In this document: positions 7,386-16,534 of the stretch, piece by piece
How positions within the stretch are numbered: position 1 is the stretch's first letter
Layout: each line of letters starts with the position of its first letter
Assembly (NCBI GenBank): GCA_002490995.1
Contig: DKVC01000210.1
Location: forward strand, 1 to 19,956
Length of the DNA stretch: 19,956 bases
DNA from: Lachnospiraceae bacterium UBA7188
GTDB taxonomy: Bacteria; Bacillota; Clostridia; Lachnospirales; Lachnospiraceae
Direction: 5' to 3'
Position numbers and translations under genes: made by a program
The notes under the pieces: model-generated
Seen by the model: only the letters and a program-made list of their open reading frames with translations
Told to the model about the DNA's origin: nothing
Database searches by the model: none

Positions 7386-10300
7386 TTACGGATCAATCTC
7401 CTTCGTGCGGGATTTCCGCTTCCCTGCCATAAAGACATCGCCATGAGGCGAAGCCTCGTCGCATATAATATGAATACCGGCTATCTGCACCACGGCCCTG
7501 GCAGGGGAAAATACCCTGTACCACCCCGTTTCGGTTTCCTGCCACACATATTTATCCACACAGCCATATGCGGAATGCACCGTCAGCCGAACCGCGTCCC
7601 CTTCGGCCCTGCTGTCAAAAAGTACGCTCTGAGAACGGCATGTGTTGCGGAATGTCCCCTTCGCGGCATGCTCCCAGCTTCCGGTTGCACGGTTTCTCAC
7701 TTCCACAGTATAATCCTTTACGAACCCCTCGTGCTGCCTGTCACGCTGTTCCGGCACATATACAATTCCCCGCATTTCCACCGGCTTTTTTAAGATAACC
7801 GTGATATAGACCGGGAATTTCTCCTTCTCCACCCGTGCCGAACAATCAGGATCCGCCGTCACTACCGCATCGCCATGTGAAATTTTCATGGTACACTCCT
7901 CCGAAGCCGCTGTATCCGCAGTGCCCTCTCCGTACAGGACCTTATCTGTAAGCGCTTCCATTCTCAACACCGGGAACAGCTTCCTCTCAATGGCCTCCGC
8001 CTCTGCATCCACTGCCGGATCAAATAAGTCCGAAGCCGCATATCGCAGAATTGCTTCCTTCAAACTGAAAGCTGCCGGCCGTTCTTCAAAGCTGCCCTCC
8101 AGGTCCGCCGAAACCAGCAGCAGCCTTCCCTCCAGAACCCTGGCTTCAAAAATCAGACTCTGCAGTAAATTCCGGTTCCAGTCGTCAATGGGCTGCACAA
8201 TCGGCCTGATCCTTTCCAGACCTTCCATATGGAAACCTCTGGCATGCTCCAATATGTCCTCCCACTGCCAGCCTCCCGAATGTCCCGTAGGAAAATAACG
8301 GAAAATGGGGTGGTTTTCGTCTGTCACCACTCCCATGGTACGGCACCAGGAGGGTCCCATCTGGCTGTTCCAGTTTACGCTTCTGCCGGAAAGGGCCGGG
8401 CATTCGTAATTCATATCCGACAGGTACGGGGAGAAGACCACTTTCCCGCCAGCTTCCAGAGCCCTCTTTGCCTCCGCCCAATCCCTCGTATACAAAACCT
8501 GCGGACTGTCTTCGGCATCCTTCCCCAGCCTGCCGTTTGCACGCTGAGGGTTACGGCTGACCTGCCCGGGGACAGCTTCGGTGCAAAGAGAAACATCCAG
8601 CCTCCTGAAAACATGGAAATTCCAACTGTTATGGGCAATAGCGCTTTCTATTCCCGGAGCCTCCATCCACAGTTTCAATCTTAAAATACACCCCAGGCTG
8701 TTTTCCGGAAACGCATCCTCACGCAGGATTTTATCAAAGCTAAGGATAATCTCCCCCGCCTTCGTATTGCCGCCGCGCTTTATCTCTTCTACAGGCAAAG
8801 CACCGCGCTGCAGGATCTCCCCATATTCTTCCCGAAATCTTTTTCCCTCTTCTTCCCGAAATCTTTTTCCCTCTTCTGCGCGAATGCTGCATTGGTCTCC
8901 GCTTTGCAGTTCATCCCCGCTGGCAGGTTCCGTCCTCCGCAATCCCACCGCCTTGCCAACCGCTGCCTTCCGCTCCTCTGACGCGTCTCTTTTATCCTGT
9001 AACGCCTCGGTTCCCGGTTCTTCAGGCATACATCGCTGCCCTCTCCCGCAGCTTAATTCCCACCGGATCACGCCGCCCCGGATATCTTCCTCCCCGTAAT
9101 GGCAGACTTCCACCGGAATTACCGCCGTATCCGTCTGCTTCCAGACGTAACTGCCGCATCCCGCCAGCAGAACAGTATCCCCGCAAAATTCCCTGAAATC
9201 CTCCGTGCGTACATACCCCTTGCTTTCCCAGAAGGGATCCAGGATTCCCACCAGCGCCGTCCCCTGTCCCAGATAATCATGCAGGTCCAGAAGCTCGAAG
9301 CCCTGAAGCTCCGGTGTCCGGAAATTCGCCTCCAGTTCCTCCTTGTAAAGCCTGACCTGATTTTCGCCGGAGCATTTCACGAATTCCTCCGCATAGGGCA
9401 ATATGCCGTTGACCCGGGCATTCTCACGGAATACCTCATAATTCCCCGGCTGCAGGAAGCCTGTGAATTTATCCGTCACGGAATAATCCGGATAGGCGCA
9501 GATCTGCCCCAGCTCGTGGCAGAATACGGGCTTTTTCACACCTTCCAGAGAAGGGCTATAATTACCTCCCCGCCAGCCGGCCGGATTGCGGATAGTCCCG
9601 CCAATATAAGGCCCATAACCGGAGCGGTGAAAATAAATGAAGTCTGTCCCCTCTATTTCCGCCGGGGGCACATCGTAAAACCAGCCGGACTGTGCCGTAT
9701 AGATCCGCCTGCCTCCATATCCAAGACTTTCATCGTATTCTCTGATCTCACTGACCCATTGGCGGAGCGGCTTATACCACGCTCCCCCGGGTTCGTTCGT
9801 GGGTGAGAAGAACACAAAGGAAGGATGATGCCCGAAATTCTCCAGAATCCGCTCCGCCTCCTGTACTAACAGACTGTACATTGACTCGTCTTCCCCAAAA
9901 TGATTCCACATCCCGCATTCCACCAGCAGGAAGATTCCCTCCTCGTCCGCGGCCGCAAACGCCGCCTCCGGAGGGCACCAGGAATGAAACCGGATTCCGT
10001 TGAGCCCCCATTCCCTGACAACGGACATCTTTTCGCGCCACCAGCCCTTATCCGCAGCCGGACAGCCGGTCAGAGGAAAGTCGCCTCCGAAATGGGTTGC
10101 CCGGAAATAGGTCGGTTTATTGTCTATTAAAATACGGTTTTCAAACACTTTCACGGTTCTGGGGCGGCTGGCGGCATATGCTTCTCTCGCCCTCTTCCGC
10201 TCCCTGTACACATCCTCCGTAAAAAGCGCGATTTCCCCCACCATACCGTTCCAGCTTCCGCCCAGGGCATCCGACACACTGTGCGCATCCGGCCGGTAAG

Positions 10301-10775
10301 GATAAAGCATTGAATTGTCCAGCACTACCCTGATAGTATGCCGTCCGGGCTTTAGTCCCTTGATCCTGATGTCATGGGGAGTGCACAGGGAGCAGTCCTC
10401 CCCCTGCATCTTCCCGTCTATCCACACCCGGCTGCGCCATCTGGCGGCTTCTATGTGAAAGTGCATAGCAGGGCACTCCGTCTCCCCGAAAGACTCCGGT
10501 ATCACAAACTCTCTCTCATATACAGCCTCCCCCAGAAAATGCCTGGGCGGCTGGGCCAGGAAAGGAACCTTTACCCCGTTCTCCTGACCGAACTTGTATT
10601 CCTCCTGTTCGTACCAGAAAGAATCATGAAGGCTGCTGACCCACGGCGTCTGCCTGGTAACGGGATTTCCATACCCGCATGCCTGTAATATTCCGGGCAG
10701 CATTATCGTCCCTGACTGCATGCCCTCATCTGCTTCCAAAGTAATCTTCCATTCTCCCGATAAATCTATGTACAT
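7386..10775 (-). CDS. GH2-family glycoside hydrolase with C-terminal sandwich domain
   Basis: An 1129-residue protein without signal peptide. It opens with a GH2 sugar-binding jelly roll (MYIDLSGEWKITLEA; AVYEREFVIPE around 84-94; IEAARWRSRVWIDG 108-121). An immunoglobulin-like segment and a TIM barrel follow. The predicted acid/base is Glu328 in SPTNEPGG and the nucleophile Glu421 in PVFCHELGQ, both in the usual GH2 order. Residues about 577-672 are a charged low-complexity insert with an exact 8-residue duplication. The last 150 residues resemble a discoidin-type carbohydrate-binding sandwich. GH2 covers beta-galactosidases, glucuronidases and mannosidases; sequence alone does not choose. 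Beside GH28 and a GH106-like enzyme, trimming of galactosyl or glucuronyl groups from pectin fragments is plausible (inference). The start has a GGGGG-type ribosome site. Confidence 0.88.
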   Translation of the reverse strand: MYIDLSGEWKITLEADEGMQSGTIMLPGILQACGYGNPVTRQTPWVSSLHDSFWYEQEEYKFGQENGVKVPFLAQPPRHFLGEAVYEREFVIPESFGETECPAMHFHIEAARWRSRVWIDGKMQGEDCSLCTPHDIRIKGLKPGRHTIRVVLDNSMLYPYRPDAHSVSDALGGSWNGMVGEIALFTEDVYRERKRAREAYAASRPRTVKVFENRILIDNKPTYFRATHFGGDFPLTGCPAADKGWWREKMSVVREWGLNGIRFHSWCPPEAAFAAADEEGIFLLVECGMWNHFGEDESMYSLLVQEAERILENFGHHPSFVFFSPTNEPGGAWYKPLRQWVSEIREYDESLGYGGRRIYTAQSGWFYDVPPAEIEGTDFIYFHRSGYGPYIGGTIRNPAGWRGGNYSPSLEGVKKPVFCHELGQICAYPDYSVTDKFTGFLQPGNYEVFRENARVNGILPYAEEFVKCSGENQVRLYKEELEANFRTPELQGFELLDLHDYLGQGTALVGILDPFWESKGYVRTEDFREFCGDTVLLAGCGSYVWKQTDTAVIPVEVCHYGEEDIRGGVIRWELSCGRGQRCMPEEPGTEALQDKRDASEERKAAVGKAVGLRRTEPASGDELQSGDQCSIRAEEGKRFREEEGKRFREEYGEILQRGALPVEEIKRGGNTKAGEIILSFDKILREDAFPENSLGCILRLKLWMEAPGIESAIAHNSWNFHVFRRLDVSLCTEAVPGQVSRNPQRANGRLGKDAEDSPQVLYTRDWAEAKRALEAGGKVVFSPYLSDMNYECPALSGRSVNWNSQMGPSWCRTMGVVTDENHPIFRYFPTGHSGGWQWEDILEHARGFHMEGLERIRPIVQPIDDWNRNLLQSLIFEARVLEGRLLLVSADLEGSFEERPAAFSLKEAILRYAASDLFDPAVDAEAEAIERKLFPVLRMEALTDKVLYGEGTADTAASEECTMKISHGDAVVTADPDCSARVEKEKFPVYITVILKKPVEMRGIVYVPEQRDRQHEGFVKDYTVEVRNRATGSWEHAAKGTFRNTCRSQSVLFDSRAEGDAVRLTVHSAYGCVDKYVWQETETGWYRVFSPARAVVQIAGIHIICDEASPHGDVFMAGKRKSRTKEIDP
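8826..8873. repeat. Exact 24-bp tandem duplication inside the GH2 gene
   Basis: Two identical 24-base units lie at 8826-8849 and 8850-8873, and TTCT beyond starts a third. In frame each encodes EEGKRFRE (residues 634-641 and 642-649). Perfect identity implies a recent duplication. Confidence 0.85.
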
Positions 10776-10864
10776 TCCTACCCCCTTACAAACTCTCCCT
10801 CATTTCCCTTAGGCATTGTGGAAATGACTGCTTCCAAATACGGAAATGGCAGTAAATTGCATGC

Positions 10865-12145
10865 TTAAGACATCACACTGACCTTCACGTTTACAAATTC
10901 CAGATTTATTACATTGCAAATCTCACCAAAACTTTTTGCCTGGATATTTCCATTTTGAAAATGAATGTCATGAAACGGTTTCTCTATCATCCCCCGGATC
11001 CGGAATGCAGCAGAATCCTTTTCATGCCCCGGCGTTATCCGGGATTCCACATTCCGCACATGGATATCGTATGCTTCCGGGATTCCTTTCTCCGGCAAAA
11101 CCGGCTGCGTCAACGCTGTCCAGCGTTTCGGTATCTCACCCTCATGATCCGCCGGAATCACGCAATAACTATAGGCAGGATTCCAGTCAAAATCAAAGGA
11201 AAAAGCGCAGGCCACATCCTCCATTTCCAGATTTTCCACCGTAATGCGCTCCAACACGCCGCCTCTCGTACGGGCAGACTTCATCCGGAATCCCGCAGAT
11301 GTTCTCTTAAAACTGATATTCCTCACAACAATATCCCGAATGCCCCCTGAAGTCTCACTGCCCAGAGTCACACCCGCACCTTCCAGAATGCTGCAATTTT
11401 GTATCGTAACATCCTCACATGGCCTGTTTACCCTCAGCCCGTCTCCATCACGTCCTGATTTGATACAAATATTGTCGTCATTACATGCAATCGTGCAACC
11501 CTCTACCAAAACACCCTTACAGGAATCAATATCCACGCCGTCTGTACTGGGTCCTGAATTGTCATGTATCTGCAATCCTCTCACCACAATATCTTCACTA
11601 TAACACAAATGCACATTCCAGAAACCGGAACGGATACTGTGAAAACCTTCCAGCTGCACATTCCTACACTGAAATACTACCACATTCCTGGCTCGCAGAC
11701 AATCATAATCTACCGCCCAACGCAGCCCCTTTCTCTCATATTCAGCCCGCATGCCTCCCCTCCTGTCCTGTCCCCAATATTTATTCCACCAGAATTCCCC
11801 CTGACCATCGATCATCCCTTCTCCGTATATACGTACATTTTCCTGATTTATCACATTCAGCACACCTGCCGGCCATTCCATCTCTACTCCTGCCACCCGG
11901 CTGAATGTGAGCGGGTAATCAGCCTCATCCATGCTTCCAAGAAGCACTGCTCCCTTTTCCAGATAAAAACGCATATTGCTGTGCAGGAAAACAGAACCTG
12001 TAAGATATACTCCCGCCGGTACCAAAACTTCTCCCTGCTCTTTCGCAGCAACATCCACGGCTTGCTGTATAGCCCGGGTAGAGAGAATTTTTCCCCCTTC
12101 TGCCGCTCCATAATCCTTGATCGAAAATACCTTTCCTGTCTCCAT
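10865..12145 (-). CDS. GH28 polygalacturonase / rhamnogalacturonase-like hydrolase
   Basis: A 426-residue right-handed beta-helix enzyme of the pectin-degrading family. GAGGAGGAAG just before ATG 12145 gives the start; the frame open further upstream runs through a hairpin and is not used. Family motifs in order: STDGVDID (200-207, the NTD loop), CNDDNICIKSG (221-231, the catalytic Asp pair 223-224), LGSETSGG (261-268) where polygalacturonases have G-H-G, and FRMKS (286-290, the R-x-K loop). The absent loop His suggests a substrate other than plain polygalacturonan. No signal peptide is present, so it would act on imported oligosaccharides. It lies between the binding-protein gene (113-base gap with a hairpin) and the GH2 gene (89-base gap). 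Confidence 0.9.
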   Translation of the reverse strand: METGKVFSIKDYGAAEGGKILSTRAIQQAVDVAAKEQGEVLVPAGVYLTGSVFLHSNMRFYLEKGAVLLGSMDEADYPLTFSRVAGVEMEWPAGVLNVINQENVRIYGEGMIDGQGEFWWNKYWGQDRRGGMRAEYERKGLRWAVDYDCLRARNVVVFQCRNVQLEGFHSIRSGFWNVHLCYSEDIVVRGLQIHDNSGPSTDGVDIDSCKGVLVEGCTIACNDDNICIKSGRDGDGLRVNRPCEDVTIQNCSILEGAGVTLGSETSGGIRDIVVRNISFKRTSAGFRMKSARTRGGVLERITVENLEMEDVACAFSFDFDWNPAYSYCVIPADHEGEIPKRWTALTQPVLPEKGIPEAYDIHVRNVESRITPGHEKDSAAFRIRGMIEKPFHDIHFQNGNIQAKSFGEICNVINLEFVNVKVSVMS

Positions 12146-12214
12146 TCTTCCTCCTCTTTTCCTACTTATACATTTCCCTGTTCCTGTATTAAGCGCCTGT
12201 GTAGTAGAATATGG

Positions 12215-12247
12215 AAAAGCACCGGCATCCTCATCGGACACCGGCGC
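12215..12247 (-). terminator. Intercistronic hairpin after the binding-protein gene
   Basis: On the minus strand GCGCCGGTGTCC (12247-12236) pairs with GGATGCCGGTGC (12230-12219) over 12 bases with three G-T wobbles and a 5-base loop. TTTT (12218-12215) follows. It begins 12 bases after the lipoprotein stop. The T-run is short, so it is probably leaky: it would keep the lipoprotein above the downstream enzymes, or protect its mRNA 3' end. Confidence 0.6.
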
Positions 12248-12258
12248 CGATTCTGAAT

Positions 12259-13899
12259 TTATTGATTCGCCTGATACTGTGCGTTCACCTCTTCAATGAT
12301 CTTGTCACCGCCCAGCCGCCTCCACTCGGAAATTGCCTTCTCCAAACCTTCCATGTCAATCTCGCCGCAGATATACTGTGACCTTGCTGCGCTTATATTG
12401 GCATCCAGCGTAGCCCCTTCGCTGGCGTAAGTTTCTGAACCTACCAGATACGGCAGGGCTGGATTGGAGACCGCATAGGGCAACGCTGCTGCATACGCAT
12501 CATTCTGTGCCATATCACGTTCATTCAAATACAAAGGAATGGCTGCAGTGGCTGCTTCGCTGGAAGGCAGAAATGCAAGCAGCTGGTTCAATCCCGCATA
12601 ATTATTGTACAGATTCCCGTCATTCACATCAAGATCCACCAGATAGCCATCTTCCATTTTATAATTAATGTCCTCAAGACCATACTGTGTCAAGATCAGC
12701 ATCTCAGGGTCGTTGAGTTTATCCAGTAATGTCAACGCTGCTTCGATCTTTTCCGGCGTATTCAATGTAGTCGTGGAAAGCGTGAAAAATCCGTTATATC
12801 CTGCCGTTGCAAGCGTATGGCCGTTCACCGCTCCATACAGAGTCATTGAAGCAGCCTCTTCGGGGTTTACGACAGAAGGAGTAAATGTTTCCTCTGCTAC
12901 AAAATAATACCAGATACGTTTTCCATCATCCAAGGTGTCGATCAAGGCACCGTTGTCGCCTCTTCTGCATCCCTGTCCCCTGTCATCCTGAGGCCTGGAA
13001 ATCCAGTCAACCGGCATCAGGCCGTCATCATATAGTTTCTTGATATAATCGACAGCTTCTTTATATTCTTCCTGCATGAAGACCGGCAACAGCTGACCGT
13101 CCACTTCAGCCCATCCATTTCCGCATCCAAACCATGTCTGGATAATGTCAAATGGATCTGTCAATGAAGTCATTTCCATTCCTATCGTATCATCAATTCC
13201 GTTTCCGTCCGGATCACCGTATGTAAATGCATAAAGCATATCATATACGGCTTCCGGCGTACTCGGTTCCACCAGATGATATTCCTCTTTCAGCTTCTCA
13301 AACCAATCCGTGCGATAGCTTAATCCGTACCGCCCGATCACACGGGTACGCGGAATTCCGATCAATTTACCTTCTACTGTCAGGTTTGACGCTACAGATT
13401 TTGCCATTCCGGATAAATTAGGATATTTCTCCGAATCCCAAATATAATCATTTAGGTCTACAAAAGCCCCGTTCTTGGCAGCAGCAGCCACTTCACCGCC
13501 CAATGTACCGCCCCAGGTAATGACTTGCGGCATAGTTGCCGGATTTGCCATATACAACGCGTTCTTCTCCGCCAAAGCATCGCTGGCAACCCATGTGATT
13601 TCAAGATTCACACCGATGTATTCCTGAATCTTGTCAATAATATCATCGGCATACTCACCCACATTATTTAGTCCGGCATTGTAGTCCAGTGCACTGATGC
13701 TGATTGTCTGACGTTCTTCGTTTCCTCCCGAAGCGGTACCTGAATCCGACCCGGAAGAAACGGTTCCTTCTGATGCCTGCTCTGATGATGTTCCCCCGGC
13801 GGTATTTCCATCCGCAGAATCGCCGCAGGATGCCAAGCTCAGTGCCATCGCACATACAAGTGCAGAAGCGAACATCTTTTCCAAAACTTTTCTTTTCAT
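12259..13899 (-). CDS. Extracellular solute-binding lipoprotein (carbohydrate ABC importer)
   Basis: A 546-residue lipoprotein that would capture oligosaccharides outside the cell for an ABC importer of the LplA/YtcQ/YesO type. AAGGAGG lies seven bases before ATG 13899. Residues 1-25 are a lipoprotein signal (basic KRK, hydrophobic core, lipobox LASC with Cys25), followed by a Ser/Gly/Thr linker (26-62). The calcium-loop-like DPDGNGIDD (229-237) is common in this family. It has its own near-consensus promoter and lies between the AraC regulator and three glycosidases. The two permeases that usually follow such a gene (LplB and YtcP types) are absent here. Ligand identity, probably pectin-derived oligosaccharide, is inferred from the neighbours. 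Confidence 0.92.
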   Translation of the reverse strand: MKRKVLEKMFASALVCAMALSLASCGDSADGNTAGGTSSEQASEGTVSSGSDSGTASGGNEERQTISISALDYNAGLNNVGEYADDIIDKIQEYIGVNLEITWVASDALAEKNALYMANPATMPQVITWGGTLGGEVAAAAKNGAFVDLNDYIWDSEKYPNLSGMAKSVASNLTVEGKLIGIPRTRVIGRYGLSYRTDWFEKLKEEYHLVEPSTPEAVYDMLYAFTYGDPDGNGIDDTIGMEMTSLTDPFDIIQTWFGCGNGWAEVDGQLLPVFMQEEYKEAVDYIKKLYDDGLMPVDWISRPQDDRGQGCRRGDNGALIDTLDDGKRIWYYFVAEETFTPSVVNPEEAASMTLYGAVNGHTLATAGYNGFFTLSTTTLNTPEKIEAALTLLDKLNDPEMLILTQYGLEDINYKMEDGYLVDLDVNDGNLYNNYAGLNQLLAFLPSSEAATAAIPLYLNERDMAQNDAYAAALPYAVSNPALPYLVGSETYASEGATLDANISAARSQYICGEIDMEGLEKAISEWRRLGGDKIIEEVNAQYQANQ

Positions 13900-14022
13900 T
13901 TTCGTCCTCCTTATGGATGATTTATTTTTTATCATTACGGCTGCAAGCGTGAATCCTCCTGCCTCCGAAATCCGCTTCTGTCATCCCTGCACTACGGAGC
14001 CGGAACCCCGCCGGGTGTTTTC

Positions 14023-14051
14023 ATTCTATGTTGCAGATGCCCTCCTGTCAA
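14023..14051 (-). promoter_or_regulatory. Promoter of the binding-protein / glycosidase operon
   Basis: On the minus strand TTGACA (14051-14046), a 17-base spacer and TAGAAT (14028-14023) form a near-consensus sigma-A promoter. Transcription would start about 115 bases before the lipoprotein ATG. A GAAAGTGAT box abuts the -35 element, a position typical for AraC-family activators. Confidence 0.8.
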
Positions 14052-14142
14052 TAATCACTTTCTTTTTGCCTGTTTTTACCGTCTGCTTTTCAAAAAATCA
14101 CTTTCTTCTCTGTTTTTTAATCCGAGAAAGAAAGTGATTATT
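14050..14142. repeat. Three GAAAGTGATT boxes, putative AraC-regulator sites
   Basis: GAAAGTGAT appears on the minus strand at 14062-14054 and 14105-14097 (43 bp apart, the same orientation) and on the plus strand at 14130-14138. The outer copies form a perfect 16-base inverted repeat (14050-14065 with 14127-14142). The first box touches the -35 of the binding-protein promoter. The AraC-family regulator gene ends 19 bp further on, so it is the natural candidate to bind here (inference). Confidence 0.55.
14092..14139 (-). terminator. Terminator of the AraC regulator gene
   Basis: On the minus strand AATCACTTTCTTTCTC (14139-14124) pairs with GAGAAGAAAGTGATT (14110-14096), with a single bulge and a 13-base loop. 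It runs into six Ts (14097-14092). It lies about 20 bases after the regulator stop, and two of the GAAAGTGAT boxes are its arms. Confidence 0.75.
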
Positions 14143-14160
14143 CTTGATTTTCCCTGTATT

Positions 14161-16449
14161 CTAGGATAATTTTCGGAATCTCCCGGGAGTTATGCCGGTA
14201 TTCTTACTGAAAAAACGGATAAAATTCTGAGCATTTGTATAATTCAGTTCTGCAGCAATCTCTGCCACTGTCAAATCTGTCTGCAGCAACAGGCGCTTTG
14301 ACTCTTCCAGCTTATATGCCTCCAGATAATCCAGAAAAGATTTCCCCTTCTCCGCTTTCAACACCTTCCACACATAAGTCGGATGAACGCCCAGGGCTTC
14401 CGCACATTCTGCCAAAGTGATATTTCCTCTGCTCTCTTCAATCTTCCGCTCAATCTCCTGAAGCATATAGCGGGAATTTTCTTTCAGTATCCGGCTTCTG
14501 GCATCCAGGATCGGATCGATCAAGAGTCGCTTCATACAGCGCCTTACCCTGGAAAGTTCTGTGACTTCGATAATCTCATAATATACCTTCCTGATCCCGT
14601 CAGGATACAGCCTTGCGACATCCAGTCTGGCGGCAATAGCGGCAATGTGGATCACATTAACCATCCGCAGAATGTACACTGCTGCCTCATCCTGAGAGTT
14701 GCATTTTCTCAGATAATCGGTAAATTCATCAATTACCTTATAACATTGCTCCCTGTCCAACGCTTTGACAGAATTTCTCATTTCTTTTTCGTATGCAGTA
14801 TCATATGCATTGATCCGCATACTGGGATTAGACAGGAAAAAACGGCAATCCTCATGAGCAGTCTTCCGGCTTTCTTTCCCATCCTCATCTTCTTCAGCAT
14901 CCATTGTCAAGGCGCTGACACTTTCCCTATATGCTTCCCTTACATCTCTGTAATCCGTATGTGTGGCGCTGATCCCCATCAGAATGCCATATCCATATTG
15001 CTTCCTTGAAAATGTCTGTATCCCATCATAGAACGCCAGCATCTGTTCCAACAAGGCATCCTCATTCTCCTGGCTAAACAGCGCAAAAACTGCACAGGCA
15101 TTGTATACAATTGGAAGCCATGCCATTTTCCTCAAATCCTCCGGCATCCTTTTTATAAACTCCAGACACAGGACATCTTCCTTCACATCACTCTGGCTTC
15201 CATTCTCTTCTCCCAGATTCATCACAATAATTGCGGCTGCAAAAAATTTCTGCGGTTTTAAATGCAGATTGCTGATATATTCTTCCCATTCCTCATCAAA
15301 ACAGACTTCTCCGCGTATCATCCGCAGTTCAAACAGCTCCAACAATTCCTCTCTCTGCTGCTCCATCATGACTTCCAGTACCTGTCTGTCTTTTTTCATA
15401 TCTGCAAATCGACCTGCCAGGAATTCCAGTTCATTTCCTCTAACTTTCTCTCTGTCTTCAGAGACATGATAAACAAGCCTGCCAAATGGACGGTAAATCG
15501 CATAAGAAGTCAAAAAGAGAGCAACCGCTACGAATATCAACAGCAAAAAAAGAAAAGCTCCCGAGAAACGCACCAGTTCAAACTGCCCTTTATTGATATC
15601 ATAGCATATATAATACTTCCACCCCAATACACCAGAACTTCTGAAGGATACCATATGCTCCGTTCCCCGGCTGGATCTGATCTTTTGGGAGGCCCCATAC
15701 ATATTCCCCTGTATCTGCAAACGTTTACAACTCTCCACAAGCCCTTCGTCCGTAAAATAAACCACTTCGCCATCCTCGTCCAGAATCACAACATCCTCAT
15801 AACTGCTGAGCTGCTGGATTATCCATTTCTCCCAGGTATCCATGTTGATATTCACGACGAAAATACTATAAGGTCTTACAGACAGGGTGGGCATCCTCAT
15901 GACAAGACTGAGCCCCTCCGATACCGACAGGCGATACTTCCGGTTCCCGACGATTTCCGTATTCAGGCTTTCATTATATAACCAGTAATTCCTGTCCACA
16001 GCTTCGTTGTTCCGTTGGAAAAAATCATATAAAATGCTGCCTCCGTCAAGCTCAGACATGGGAAACATTCCTCCGCTGCCCAACACCCAACCTGTCCGGG
16101 AATTCAGAAAAAGATAACTGCTGATATAATCCATGAAAATTTTATTTCCCGACATGATCTCTGTAACGGCAGTATACTGGCTGTAATCCGAATAATGCAT
16201 GTTCTCCTCGAGAACCCATTTGAAATCATCCCTGCCTGCGAAGGATATATAATATTGCTTTAGATTGTCAAGCCGTTCATCGATCTGGCTGACCATCGCA
16301 GCCGCTGTAGCATCTGCCTCCCTCCCGGCAATCTCCTGACATTCTCTGCGATAATTATAAAAACTGTACGCACTGAATGCTATCAGCATGATTCCGATTA
16401 ATCCCAGTATGCACATACTGATTACGTATTTGTAGGATAACCTGCGCAT
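14161..16449 (-). CDS. Membrane-bound AraC-family regulator with extracellular sensor
   Basis: A 762-residue one-component sensor-regulator. GAGGAGGAAG precedes ATG 16449. Transmembrane helix 1 spans about 8-31 and helix 2 about 297-319. The 265 residues between them lie outside and look like a Cache-type sensor (VVILDEDGEVVYFTDEG at 219-235). After helix 2 come a cytoplasmic linker with a coiled-coil-like stretch and a middle domain like that of YesN-type AraC regulators. The C-terminal AraC/XylS double helix-turn-helix fills about 660-762 (ITLAECAEALGVHPTYVWKV; LTVAEIAAELNYTNAQNFIR; PGRFRK). There is no histidine kinase or receiver domain. It lies just upstream of, and in line with, the binding-protein operon, which it probably activates when sugar is present outside the cell. 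Confidence 0.92.
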   Translation of the reverse strand: MRRLSYKYVISMCILGLIGIMLIAFSAYSFYNYRRECQEIAGREADATAAAMVSQIDERLDNLKQYYISFAGRDDFKWVLEENMHYSDYSQYTAVTEIMSGNKIFMDYISSYLFLNSRTGWVLGSGGMFPMSELDGGSILYDFFQRNNEAVDRNYWLYNESLNTEIVGNRKYRLSVSEGLSLVMRMPTLSVRPYSIFVVNINMDTWEKWIIQQLSSYEDVVILDEDGEVVYFTDEGLVESCKRLQIQGNMYGASQKIRSSRGTEHMVSFRSSGVLGWKYYICYDINKGQFELVRFSGAFLFLLLIFVAVALFLTSYAIYRPFGRLVYHVSEDREKVRGNELEFLAGRFADMKKDRQVLEVMMEQQREELLELFELRMIRGEVCFDEEWEEYISNLHLKPQKFFAAAIIVMNLGEENGSQSDVKEDVLCLEFIKRMPEDLRKMAWLPIVYNACAVFALFSQENEDALLEQMLAFYDGIQTFSRKQYGYGILMGISATHTDYRDVREAYRESVSALTMDAEEDEDGKESRKTAHEDCRFFLSNPSMRINAYDTAYEKEMRNSVKALDREQCYKVIDEFTDYLRKCNSQDEAAVYILRMVNVIHIAAIAARLDVARLYPDGIRKVYYEIIEVTELSRVRRCMKRLLIDPILDARSRILKENSRYMLQEIERKIEESRGNITLAECAEALGVHPTYVWKVLKAEKGKSFLDYLEAYKLEESKRLLLQTDLTVAEIAAELNYTNAQNFIRFFSKNTGITPGRFRKLS

Positions 16450-16534
16450 CCTGCTTCCTCCTCGCGTATTAAAAATGGGGTTAATAGGCAATTGTACGAT
16501 TCAAAAAATAAACATCAGATTGATACACATAAAT

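Noticed and set aside
7947..7960. CcpA cre-like TGTAAGCGCTTCCA
   Set aside because: One mismatch to consensus, but it lies deep inside GH2 coding sequence, far from any promoter.
10800..10827. Hairpin TCATTTCC / GGAAATGA between GH28 and GH2
   Set aside because: Only eight base pairs with a 12-base loop and no T-run; weak evidence for a function.
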